64,000 bases of DNA from Polytrichum commune (lineage: Eukaryota; Streptophyta; Polytrichopsida; Polytrichales; Polytrichaceae), in contig OX485805.1 of assembly GCA_950295325.1 (NCBI GenBank), positions 39,419,501-39,483,500 of the forward strand, read 5' to 3'. A model generated the notes under the pieces. It did no database searches, was not told the DNA's origin, and saw only the letters and a program-made list of their open reading frames with translations. Each line of letters starts with the position of its first letter. Within the stretch, counting starts at the first letter, position 1. The translations under genes were made by a program, and so were the position numbers. Below are positions 35,741 through 46,039 of this stretch, in pieces.

Positions 35741-36599
35741 AACCCAAAATTCATTTACAATGGAAAGGTTGGTAGTTTAAAAAAGATCAAGGCAATAACA
35801 TCAATTATATAGATATTACAAATGCCTTAGTATTTGAGTTTAGAAACATGAAAGTTTCCCAAAAAAGAAGAATCATGCAATCATGTTTGTATAAGTAAAT
35901 ATGTTGACAAACATAGTTTTTCTAGTGTTATTTCTATGGATGCTTGGCCGAAACATGCATAGCAAATGTCTTCATTTATTGTATTCATTTAGAGACAAAA
36001 ATAAAAAAGGTTGCAAGTTTGCAACCACAAGGAACACCATGTTGTCCTATATGTTACTTATTTCAATAATTATGAAGTGAAGATTCACATCAAACTTCAC
36101 AAACTTTGGTGGAGAGGCCGTGGATTTTTTTCTTCATTTAAAAAAATAAAAATAAAATAAAGTTTTCTTCAATGAATCATCTATTCTACATTTAAATTAT
36201 AGCCCAAAGTTCATAAGTAAACTTAGCACACATACAAGGAAATGGATGTGGGATCTAGGGTAGTAGCCCTTGGGTGTAACACTTCTTTGGGGCTCTTTGT
36301 GGGCTCTTCATTCATGCTTGCTTCAGGATGAAATTGATCCATCTATCTAGGCCAAATATGAGATTAATGCACATCCGAGATTGAACGCATCTTTAATTCC
36401 TTCACATTTGTGGAATCCAATTTGGACCTTTCATACATATGGGCTTTTGGAAATTGTAGAAAGTAGTAGCTTCTTGTCCTGCAAGGTTATACTTCTTGAC
36501 ACCCACACAAAGTAACTCGAATTTTTTTTAACAAAGTTATCATATCTTCTAATCTACTTTTAGTACAAGGACACATTACAAAATCATTATGAAATTAAT
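35741..36599. other. No recognisable feature
   Basis: AT-rich, no domain or repeat copy recognised. Confidence 0.45.
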
Positions 36600-36970
36600 A
36601 AGAACATTCAGGGCTTCATCCTTATAGACCGAAGTGAAATCTCCCCAAATCACCTAGAACATTTCAATCCAATTTGACAACTTATTGAAGAAAATTTGCA
36701 CCTCTTATGATGAATATGACTATACATATGACATTTTTTAAGAGATAGAGTTGTTCACATACAATTTCAACTGTCCATGTGTCATAAAAAAGCATAAGTA
36801 AAGAGAAGAAGTGAAGAACGAGTATCAAGTGCATATTGTAATCTATAATGTAAACATGTACACTAATATGACCAAGCAGAGCTCACTACTCATACCCGAA
36901 AAAAAAAAAATCTTTCTCAACCTTTAGGGGTTAAAGAGCTCCTCAATGGCTCAAAAACAACTTGAGCTTA
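36600..36970 (+). repeat. Dispersed repeat P, copy 1
   Basis: 'CATTTCAATCCAATTTGACA', 'GCACCTCTTATGATGAATAT' and 'CCTTTAGGGGTTAA' align in order with 44400-44665. Two diverged same-orientation copies, ends undefined. Confidence 0.55.
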
Positions 36971-37241
36971 TGATCCCCAACTACAACAACAAGTTCGAAC
37001 TCCAACACTTATAAGTAATTTCACATGTGACAATGTCTAAGTTTGTGGGAAAAATAAACTATCAGTTACATGAAATGTTCAGATTGATGTGGAACCCGAC
37101 AAGCATTTCGCAAACAATATCATGCCAATTCTCATGTACGCTTATCAATTGCACGCAACACACATGCTTCAACCGAGTCGGTTGGGTATATATAAACATA
37201 TATATATCTACAAACAGATACTTTATTCACTCCACTGGGTA

Positions 37242-37688
37242 CAGTCTACCCTCTATAAATGTTAACCCTCGGGAGTGGATCAAAGTTAACATTTATAGAG
37301 GTGTTAATAGTTAACAATTATAAAATTACTTTTTTGAGCAATATACAAATCTTAACATTTATAAATATAAGCAATTGTGAAGAGTCCTTGTGAGAGAATA
37401 CCATTCATAAAATTGCAAACCCAATCAAAACTTTATTCAATATCAAGTTTACAAATCACGGGTGAAGTATGAATCAATGGTTCTTTGGTGAGATTCATCT
37501 GCATGCACAACTTGCAAATATTTAATTCGTTAATATTTATAGAGTCAAATTTACAAAGAAGGGAGTACCATTTTGTTAACAGTTAACACGTTTAACATTT
37601 ATAGTGTGCAATATGTGGGGAGTAGAAGAAAGTTAACATTTAGAGAGGGTTAACACTTATAGGTGTAACATTTATAGAGGGTGGACTG
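37242..37688. mobile_element. Emigrant/Lemi1-like pogo MITE
   Basis: Left CAGTCTACCCTCTATAAATG then TTA; right, read inward, CAGTCCACCCTCTATAAATG then TTA, one mismatch in 23. TA flanks both sides (37240-37241 and 37689-37690). Subterminal GTTAACATTTATAGAGG is repeated several times internally. The CAGTNNANCCTCTATAAATN end and TA site match the plant pogo-like Emigrant/Lemi1 group. 447 bp, no transposase. Confidence 0.85.
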
Positions 37689-37690
37689 TA

Positions 37691-38130
37691 CCGGAGTTCT
37701 TTGTCTTCTGTTATATATATCAATGAATGTATATACTATTAAAACAATAGCCAAGTACATTGGACACTAGACGACTACGTACCAATATGTAGATACATTT
37801 TTTTATTGACAGTTTAAAAACTGCCTGTGAGTCCAGAGGTAGTTGTGGTCGAAGAGTCCAAGAGAATATGCAATTTTTTTCACTTTTGCCAAGTGACGTC
37901 ATGGATTGTCAACGGAGGTGCCAAACATGTAAAACAAGAGGCAGTTGAGCAGCATTGAGTGGAAGTTGCTTTTGCTTCAATTCAAGCCCCACCGTCACCA
38001 TTGCCACCCTGCTCTCTCCGATTGTTCCTTTCACATAACTTTTTTCTTTATTCTCTCTCTCTATCTAGAGAATTGGAACAAGTTTCCTTGCAAGAATGAC
38101 AAAATATAGGCAGCGGGACCATGAAGATTA
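37691..38130. other. No recognisable feature
   Basis: Non-coding, with a short (CT)n run near 38053-38063. Confidence 0.45.
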
Positions 38131-38915
38131 CACTGATTATCCCACTCAGTGCGTGTGATACTAAGTCCTGAAACACGTGCTACTTTGCCAAGTCTCAAAA
38201 TTAGTGAGGGCTAAGATTTCTATTGAGTGATATCAAATTCATGAGTACATGTTCATTTACTATACATTTCAAGAGAATTAGTGCATGCTCTACTAAAGTG
38301 CTTTGTCGTGTAAATAGCGATCATGCATGTGTCATTGCAATTCGAGTACCAACCACCACTAACGACTAAAACTAGAACATAGCAAAGGCACACATACACA
38401 ACACATCCCCACACGTCGGCGAGCTTCATTGAATTCCTCTCCCCTTACTTACACTCTTGGATTCTCATGTGGTGGAGTGAGAAATAACTTGATTCATTGT
38501 GTGCATTTAAAGAGAGAATTAGAGCTCTTGCTAGGGTTTGACTCTCTTCCTTCTCACTTGGCAAGAATGTCAAGCCAAGGAGCATCTCTCCAACCCCTAG
38601 GGTTCATCCATCCAACTCTAAATAGATGAAACCTCCTGGATGTGGTGTGGACGCCGACGCCGCATACCGTGACAGCTTGTAAAAAGGCATATGCAAACAC
38701 GTGCTTGTTAGTTAATAGTGCCAAGATGAATAGTGCAAGTACTTTCAAGGAACAATGTTGCTATGATTAGTATTTTCAATGAACACCGCCGAGATGAATG
38801 GTGCTTCCTAGATCTTTTGGTGGCACTAATTTCATAGTGTAAAGAAGTTTAGTATCACCTTCACTAATTTCCCACACTCACTATTAGCCCTCCCTCATTA
38901 ATTGGGATAATTAGT
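38131..38915. mobile_element. Family J element, copy 2, with internal insertion
   Basis: Left CACTGATTATCCCACTCAGT; right ATTAATTGGGATAATTAGTA, the inverse with decay at the tip. It aligns at both sides with 16727-17124 ('TTTGCCAAGTCTCAAAATTA' and 'GTAAAGAAGTTTAGTATCAC'). About 350 bp at roughly 38325-38680 has no counterpart in copy 1. It is either an insertion here or a deletion there. Confidence 0.65.
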
Positions 38916-39415
38916 ATAGTAAAGCAAGTCATACGTGGACTTTTCACTACCAACACATGAGTCCTACACAATCATCTTGTGTGGGTGAAACAACAATGCA
39001 AATCTACACATATGATAGATTTGTTGATTTTCTGATGACGTAGGACAAGTTTTTAGCAACACAAGGAAATTGTCCAAGACTCATATCCTTTGTAGTCCCT
39101 GGACTTCCAAACAACCTTGAGGGTCCGTCGTAGTGTAGATAGCATTGTTTGCATATTGCTTGCAATTCTCACATATTAACTTTGTGACTTATGAAGGTTT
39201 TATTTCCTCAGACGTCTAAATTCAGCAATTCATGATCACCATGTCTAGCAAAAACGATTGCTGCAGTGCCATGGTGGTTTCGGTGTTAATAATATTACTT
39301 TGCAATTCAAGAAAATAAAATTAGATTTTGTTGTGAAAAAAACTTGGTTCTTGTAAAGGAAAACACTTGAGAGTCCATTAAAGTATTTTGTTTATCAAAA
39401 GAGAATCTTGTTTGC
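38916..39415. other. No recognisable feature
   Basis: AT-rich non-coding sequence. Confidence 0.45.
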
Positions 39416-40640
39416 TTAAATCGCCGTGGGACTCCGGTACTCAAGCCCTCTCTGCCCAGTGTGAGCTAGTGTCGCCATTTCCAAGTCGTCAGCTAACAAC
39501 GGCTCTTGAGGTTGCCGCACCAGATTAAAGTAATGTTGAATCACTCGAAGATCTGGATCGGAGGAGGCAGGTGAAAACATGTTCCGGGTGGACGAGGTGG
39601 GCAATCAGTTGGATTTAGTCGGTGTGGATTTGAAGTGGCGGTTGACTGGGGCTTCAGTTGATGTTAATGACCGGGGTGAACCGACTGCTAGTTACAGATA
39701 AACCGGCGGAGTTGGAGAAAATATGCTCAAAAATCTCCCCAGACATGCAAGCTTGAGCTTGTGCTCAAGTTCTGTGTATGGCAACGCCATGTCAGAAAGA
39801 AGTGATCTGCAATGCGGCAACGAGGCACAGGCCAAGAGGCTGAGAACAATGAACGGAGAGAACTGACCGCTACTTACAGATGACCCGGTGGAGTTTGAGA
39901 AATAACCGGTTCAGATTCAAGACTACCTCAGGAAAATCACTGATCCATTTAGAGTGATTTACAGAATAAACCTCAACCTAATAAAGGAATACCGAAAGAT
40001 GTCAACATGTAAGCGGTTGGTCTTGAAAACACTAGGATATCGACCGATTGTGCCCAAAAATCTCCCCGGACACGTGCAGAGCCTCAGGTGGATGAGATAC
40101 TAGCAAAACCGAGTTCTTGACATTCGCATCAGATTTTCGGCAGGCCGCAGAAATTTGAGTGTAGCAAGTTTACTGACTCAATGGCTCGGCAGACTAGTCG
40201 AAATTGCAGTGACTTGGGAATTCGGAGTGGGTGATCTTCGTGCGACTCTGAGTGTTCCGGGTCTGTAACATGGGTGATCTAGCAGGATCTGCGAGTTGAT
40301 TCAAACCAAAAACAGGTTCAATGCAGATGAGTCGATATCTTCACTTGGAGGAGATGAGATCCGCGCGTGCAGAGTCTATTGCAGGCTTGAAATGCTAGCA
40401 AATTCGACTCGATTCAATCCCAAGAGTCTGGCAGATCTAGTAGTAGAAATGAAGCCTCTGAGCGAAGTGAGTATCGAAATGAAGTGTCTGTGGTGAAGCG
40501 TGAACGTGCAAACATCATTTCGGCGGCAAACTTCGTAGACTTTTGAACTCTAGGCTCCGAGACATCTCTCCCGCCAAACTCCAAGCTTGAGGAGGACCAA
40601 GAGTTCTAAACGGCACTAAAACGAGGTTGGAAGCCTTTGA
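39416..40640. other. Compositionally distinct tract, possible retroelement or pseudogene
   Basis: More GC-rich than its surroundings, with short internal duplications: AAAATCTCCCC(A/G)GACA occurs at about 39733 and 40057, and 'TAC.TACAGAT.A.CCGG' with 'GGAGTTTGAGAAATAACCGG' near 39690 and 39865. The second motif is the unit of the tandem array at 50701-51060. A minus-strand frame (39416-39604) reads 'LRVIQHYFNLVRQPQEPLLA' and ends at a stop; it looks protein-like but I do not recognise it. It could be an LTR-type retroelement piece or a host pseudogene exon. Confidence 0.4.
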
Positions 40641-40744
40641 CATTCTCTTACATAAAATTTCAGCTAAGTAAATACACCTGTGTGGTCAAAGAGTTAAGTA
40701 TCCTTTTAATAAGCTTTGTACCCACTTCTCTCATGCCTCAATCA

Positions 40745-40905
40745 CACTAAACTTTCCGTCCAATTCCAGCCGTGAAATTGTTGGGGATTATGTTCGGAAT
40801 TAGATGTTGGCCCACCACTTTTCACACTATTATAGCCGGAGATGTTGACGGACGGTGTCAGTAGTGAGCTAGTGTGATCAGTTCCTCAGGGTACGAAACA
40901 TGCAT
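40745..40905 (+). repeat. Dispersed repeat G, copy 2
   Basis: Inverse-oriented partner of 10452-10572: 'GATGTTGGCCCACCACTTTT', 'GGACGGTGTCAG' and 'AGTGTGATCAGTTCCTCAG'. Confidence 0.55.
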
Positions 40906-41948
40906 TTAGCTGGTGCAAGAAAATTAGCAAATTCGAACTTGTTTTCGGAGTATTGGGCGAAAATCAATGTATAAACAATATGAACCTTTGCCTAACTTTA
41001 AAAGGGAGAAATATTGGGGGAGTACTCTACATTTCTACACATAACCATGTGGGTGCGCAGAAGGGCATTATTTGGATGGCTCTTGCACATTGTACACATA
41101 GATATGGATATTTTTTTAAGATAAAGTTTGTTGGTATGGGAGAGTTCAATGATTTTGTGAAAAAATGATAGAATTAATGTTGCATGTGAATACCTTAGCC
41201 TTATTTTGTGCACCTTATTTCTATTGTATACCCATGCAAGACATGTGTCTTAATAAAGAAGATTGGACATATATACATACCTTAGACTATGTGTACTTTC
41301 TACAAATGTGTTTATATTGTTTTTTTTGTTGCAAAATTCTTTGCACACGTGATTATTAATTCAAGGTCACATGTGCACATAATTTTTTTATTCCGATAAT
41401 GAGTGCAGCCACCAAGGGCGAAATACAATATTAGCACAAGGGTTAATTAGCATCCACAATGCAACAATACATAACATTATGAAGTTGGCCAACTTCTTTT
41501 CTTTCCTTAACTTAAGATCTTATCGTAGGGTTGCTTCACAAACGGACCAAGAGTGACTATGAAATTCTAAAGACCTTTGAAAATCATTCATAGGCCATAC
41601 AATGGGAAATAGAAATTCATTTTTGCAATTGATGGGCCCTCAAGCTTAGCATCAAGTGAAAATGAACCATGTTGAGGAAAAAAGAAAAGAAAGTCAACGT
41701 AGAACAATGATGTGTGATGTCCATTACCACCTTCTACCCATGCCCTCCCAAATTGTAACATCTATGTAACTTCTTATATTTTCACCTCGTGGAGTTCCAC
41801 CTCTAAAGGCCCAAGCTTTTTTTTAACATAGTAACACATATTGTTCATCTAATATAAAGAGAAATTTTGTTTGGCTCAAAACATGGGTGTAGCCTGTAGC
41901 TTGTTTGAGCTCATTGTATAAATTAAGATGGGATGGGCAACTTGGGAT
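40906..41948. other. No gene; dispersed repeat Q copy 2 at about 41550-41670
   Basis: AT-rich. 'CTTTGAAAATCATTCATAGG' and 'CATACAATGGGAAATAG' form the second copy of repeat Q (first at 30101). Overlapping opposite frames at 40.95-41.36 kb are not supported as genes. Confidence 0.45.
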
Positions 41949-42334
41949 AGGTAGACGTGCCTAATTTTGGCTACTTCTTTTAATCAACCACCTATAATTA
42001 AGTGGTATGTAGTTAGATGTGGCTCCAATAACGAATGCCAAAATAACATGTGTTTACACGAGATTAGACTACATGCTAACGAGTCAAAATATGATAACCA
42101 TTATAGGATGATTTATAAACATGAGTGAGGGCACCTATACAACCATTTAACAAGCACAATAATCTTCACTTTGATAATACCTAAGAAACTCGTAAAAGCT
42201 TCAAAAATTACGAGGAACATGCATGGTAATGGCTTTGGCTTAGATTTGCTAATCATCTCATATTGATTGTGTGTTTCGTATAATAGGAAACATGAGCTAG
42301 TAAGACAAAGTAACCATTTAAGACTCATCTACCT
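41949..42334. mobile_element. Family A MITE, copy 5
   Basis: Left AGGTAGACGTGCCTAATTTT; right GTAACCATTTAAGACTCATC then TACCT and TA. The interior 'GTGGTATGTAGTTAGATGTG' and 'GATTTGCTAATCATCTCATA' is shared with the copies at 17235 and 42917 (the latter in inverse orientation). 386 bp. Confidence 0.75.
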
Positions 42335-42916
42335 TACACGTGGCCCATGCACACATGGCTTGCCCACTATCAAATAAAATTCAAGTTCAAATTGTTTCTT
42401 TAGAGACAAATGAAACATGTTTTCCTTCTTTTGTCAAAATACATACAAAACCAACAAGAACCCAAAACAGAGAACGCAGCAACTTCCCAAGATGCACCAA
42501 ATGGAACCAAAGAACACCACAAAGAACAAACAACCTAAACATGATCAACTAAACCCACATTGGACGCTCTACTATTCCAAGTGTTCATATGATTGTAAAT
42601 CGGGGTGTCATGTAAAACATGCTATACTTCTATATTGAGGATTTTATAGCCATATGCTCATGCGAGGATTTCAATGTGCTTCCTTCCGCCCAGTTCTGAA
42701 CATTGGGAATGAGGCTTATATGTATATATATATGCAACTCCTTTTGGGCAAGCACTGTACCTAAAAGCTCAAATTACTGTGAATTGGGTACTTCAACGTA
42801 TGAGGAATCTCAAGCTTATGTGGACATGGAATTTTTTGCCACTATAAAAATCTTGATGTTTGCCAGTTCTGGTTGGAAGGTGGGGCACCGCATCACACAT
42901 GCCATGGACTAAGTTA
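42335..42916. other. No recognisable feature
   Basis: Short overlapping frames without domains; a small (TA)n at about 42720-42732. Confidence 0.45.
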
Positions 42917-43268
42917 AGGAAGACATGGGTCTTTAAATGGTTACTTTTTGTGAGTAGTCCAATTCTTGTGGGATATGAAACACATGAATAGTACAAGATG
43001 GGGAGCAAATCCATATTGATACCGTACCCACTTTCTTCATGATTTTTAGAGCTCATGTGAGTATTTTTTTCATCGTCAAAGTGAAGAATCGTTTGTTCAT
43101 TAAGTGGTCATATAGGTCTCCCCTAGTTATGTTGACTATTGACTCTAGATTCTAGAATGATTAGCACGTGTCTCTTTGGTCTCCGTTGTTGGAGCCACGT
43201 CTACCACACACCACTCAAATATCTAGGTGTCTAATTAAGAGAAGGAACTGAATTTGGCGCATCTACGT
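42917..43268. mobile_element. Family A MITE, copy 6 (inverse to copy 5)
   Basis: Left AGGAAGACATGGGTCTTTAA; right, read inward, ACGTAGATGCGCCAAATTC. TA flanks both ends (42915-42916 and 43269-43270), the best-preserved duplication in the family. The interior contains 'GTACAAGATGGGGAGCAAAT'. It lies about 580 bp from copy 5 in the opposite orientation. Confidence 0.75.
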
Positions 43269-43356
43269 TAATCACTCCTCCAAATCTAACTCACATTTTT
43301 TCCATATGCCATCAAATAAGTTCAAGTCATTCAAGGAGCCTAGATGACATTGTGAT

Positions 43357-43595
43357 ATGGAGGGAGATTGCATACGAGCATACTTCTCATTGAACGAATG
43401 GAAAAAGCCTTGAATTAGTATGCAATGCAAATGTTGTTGTTTGTAGTTGATTTGACACCATAATTAGCTTGAGAGAACCCAAAGTAGTCAAGTACAAGTC
43501 AATTGAGATGAATAAGACACAAACCTATAGGACTTCAGGTTCTTATAGTGGATGGATGATAAGTCCACGTGTATGCAATGATTTCCCCTCTCTCC
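43357..43595. mobile_element. Family M MITE, copy 3
   Basis: Left ATGGAGGGAGATTGCATACG; right GTATGCAATGATTTCCCCTC then TCTCC, the inverse. Long opposite-strand frames here (43469-43780 and 43488-43865) mostly lie within or just beyond this element and are not called as genes. Confidence 0.7.
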
Positions 43596-43867
43596 TCGTG
43601 GTTGAATGGGTGCATGGGTGTATGAGGTTGGGTTCATCCGGGATATTAATACATATACACAAGTCCAATGGGCCAAACGGCACAAGTCCAAACTATGTGC
43701 ATCATTATCATAATAATAACATTTATTGTCAATCAAGGTTTCTATGTCACAAGCACTCCCATGTCCCTCAAGATTTATGAACTCTCCAAAAACCTTCAAT
43801 GGCTCCACATATTGCAGTGGCACATTCTGAACATATTCCAAATAATACCATGGTGGTTTCAACATGA

Positions 43868-43889
43868 ATTTTATTATTATTATTATTAA
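43868..43889. repeat. (TTA)n microsatellite
   Basis: About six TTA units ending in TTAAAATATTA. Confidence 0.85.
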
Positions 43890-43921
43890 AATATTATCAT
43901 ACTTGTCAAAATAGAGTTTGA

Positions 43922-44119
43922 GAAAGAAAAAACACTAAGGATTATTCAACACTGCTTTGTCTAAACCATCCCGGGACTACGGTAGTCTTAATGAACATGT
44001 CAGGTTTTACTGACAAAAAACTAAGGCTTCGCATGATAAAGCCCCAGATGTGGGCAAAGGATGGAATGCTTGATGAGGAGTTTGATAGAATCCAGCGTAA
44101 TAAGAATGCTTTAAGTTAG
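43922..44119 (+). CDS. Short coding-like frame, possible exon or pseudogene piece
   Basis: An open frame with methionines at 43991 and 43997 ends in a TAG at 44117-44119. The C-terminal 40 residues are rich in charged and ordinary globular residues ('LRLRMIKPQMWAKDGMLDEE' then 'FDRIQRNKNALS'), unlike the hydrophobic, cysteine-rich translations elsewhere in the window. I do not recognise the family. The frame opens only after a stop at 43919-43921, and the first part (AG-rich) looks non-coding, so it could be a last exon with a splice acceptor near 43965-43990, or a processed-gene remnant. No A-rich tail or flanking duplication was found. Could be chance. Confidence 0.3.
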   Translation, partial: ERKNTKDYSTLLCLNHPGTTVVLMNMSGFTDKKLRLRMIKPQMWAKDGMLDEEFDRIQRNKNALS

Positions 44120-44399
44120 ATTGCTTAAGTTATAGGAGTAACATGATGGTTCAAAGTATGTATAAAAGTTCCTTGAACTTTCGGAATGTCCTGGTTTTAG
44201 GGCCTCCCCTGATGTCCTAGTTTACTTTCCTCTCAACAATAGATTTTAAAGAGAATTGTTATTATAACAAACAACAACAAGCACAAATTGCAGGGTTAAC
44301 CTCAAGTTACTTAAGTCATGCAAAAGCAGCCTACTGTATATGCAAGCACCCAACCTCAAATTACTCAAGAAACACAAAATCAGCCCACATGTCTACAAG

Positions 44400-44665
44400 C
44401 CGAAGCAAAATATCCCCATAGTTGTCTAAACAATTCAATCCAATTCAAGAATGTATTGAAAAACAATGGGCACCTCTTATGATAGACGTGACTATACAAA
44501 TGACATCTTTGTGTAGTTAAGAACTATTCATAAAATTTTCAAGCCTCCACATGTGAACAACTAGAGGATTATAGCACAAGCATATATATATATATACTGA
44601 TATTGGTAGGCAACTATGGTTGCCTCAACTAAAACATTTGGGTTGTCCTTTAGGGGTTAAGCTCA
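44400..44665 (+). repeat. Dispersed repeat P, copy 2
   Basis: 'CAATTCAATCCAATTCAAGA', 'GCACCTCTTATGATAGACGT' and 'CCTTTAGGGGTTAAGCTC' align with 36600-36970. It contains a (TA)n run at about 44583-44597. Confidence 0.55.
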
Positions 44666-44669
44666 TAGA

Positions 44670-44906
44670 TAGGGAGTTATTGTATACGAGCGTGCCTCTC
44701 ATTCATCCAACATAAAATTCTTGAAACAATGTGCAACGTGGAGGCTACTTTTTATATAGTTGATTTGACACCGAAATTAGTTTTAAAGACTTTGAATTAG
44801 TTTACTTGAGGTCATTTGAGATGAATCATAAACATACCCACATAGGGTCAAGTTTATGTGATGGATGGATGAATATTACGTTTGTATACAATAATTCCCT
44901 CTCTCC
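44670..44906. mobile_element. Family M MITE, copy 4
   Basis: Left AGGGAGTTATTGTATACGAG; right, read inward, GGAGAGAGGGAATTATTGTA then TACAAACG. The interior 'CCTCTCATTCATCCAACATA' and 'GAGGTCATTTGAGATGAATC' matches the other copies. The right terminus gives the clearest view of the family end. Confidence 0.8.
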
Positions 44907-45026
44907 ATTTATCTCCACATAACAATCCAAAATTAGTTCACTTGCAGAGTCAGTGATTGACATAATTATGGCTTGCATGTACTATAACCCATCATTGATC
45001 ATTTCTAAATTCCACTAACTTAGGTA

Positions 45027-46035
45027 CACTGACTATGGTATTTAGTATAACGTGCAATATTTGCGAAGGGCCTAAACTAGATGCCTAGAGGTCTCAAAGT
45101 GTCATGTCCGCTAATTGCCAATATGATACTATTCATCAACATAACTTTTTAAGGTGCAAAATTATTTACATGATGACATTTAGCAATTTTAGCGTCACAC
45201 ATCGGAATACTTAAGGTGATAGCTTTGTGCTTGAGTATGTAACGGGAAGATATTATTGAGCATACTAATGGCAAGTGTCATTAAGTTAACAATTAGGTAT
45301 GCAAGGGAAGATATTCTTAAGGATACTAATGCCAAGTGTTGTGTGTGTACAATTTTAGTCGACTTGCATATCATTGTGTAACATAGGCATACACCTCATA
45401 ACATTATTGAACATACGCATGCCAAGATATCAGTAAGCATACTTAACCGCCAAGTGTGATGAGGTGACACTAATGGCTTAGTTGTTGGCCATTGGTGTAA
45501 CCTAATATAACCCTCAAAATAGGGTGAGTTACATTATTACGCATGTTGCATGTGACACTTACCCTATTTTCAGGCATATGCTCGGTTACATTGATGATTA
45601 AAAACTTCACCTTAACTATCACCTCATCACACTTGGCATTCAAGTGCACTTACTAATATCTTGGGAAGAGCATCTTCAATAGTGTTATGAGGTGCATGCT
45701 TATGTTATAAATTGGTCTACAAGTTGACTTAAGTGTACACAAATGACACTGGCCATCAATGTGCTCAATAATACCTTCCTCTTGCATACTAAAATGTTAA
45801 CACATAAAACCTGCCATTAGTACCCTCAAAAATATCTTCCCTTGCATACTAACACACAAGACTATCATCTAACGTATCCCTATGTGCTACTCTAAACCTC
45901 ATAATGTAGATACTTTTTCGTTTAAAGAAGTTACTCATGACAATTAACAAGCGTGACACTTTGAGACCTCTAGGCATCTAGTTTAGGCCCTTTGCAAATA
46001 GGTACATGACACTAAATACCATAAGCGGTGCAGTG
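45027..46035. mobile_element. Family F foldback element, about 1-kb hairpin, CACTA-like
   Basis: The two halves are inverse copies over nearly their whole length. Outer arms: TATGGTATTTAGT at 45034 and its inverse at 46011-46023. Strong block: GGGCCTAAACTAGATGCCTA then GAGGTCTCAAAGTGTCA at about 45069-45104, with its inverse at about 45952-45988. Inner arms: AAAATAGGGTGAGT and ACTTACCCTATTTT around 45516-45570, with a loop of about 20 bases. The outermost bases are CACTG and CAGTG; the related copy at 63345-63651 ends in GTAGTG, that is CACTAC. The 3-bp flanks are GTA and GTC, a near duplication. En/Spm (CACTA) type is inferred. Non-coding. Confidence 0.8.
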
Positions 46036-46039
46036 GTCT

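Noticed and set aside
34585-35754. Long frames on both strands (138-146 codons)
   Set aside because: The minus-strand ones are pieces of the RNase H LINE; the plus-strand one at 35288-35704 is its antisense shadow.
39733-40080. Short direct repeats as LTRs of a small retrotransposon
   Set aside because: The shared stretch is only about 20 bases, with no TG...CA boundaries, primer binding site or polypurine tract seen.
43469-43865. Overlapping frames of 103 and 125 codons
   Set aside because: Opposite-strand overlap, partly inside a family M MITE, and no protein motif.
45027-46035. Foldback element as a transcription terminator or viral hairpin
   Set aside because: The size, CACTA-like termini and a second copy at 63345 indicate a transposable element.
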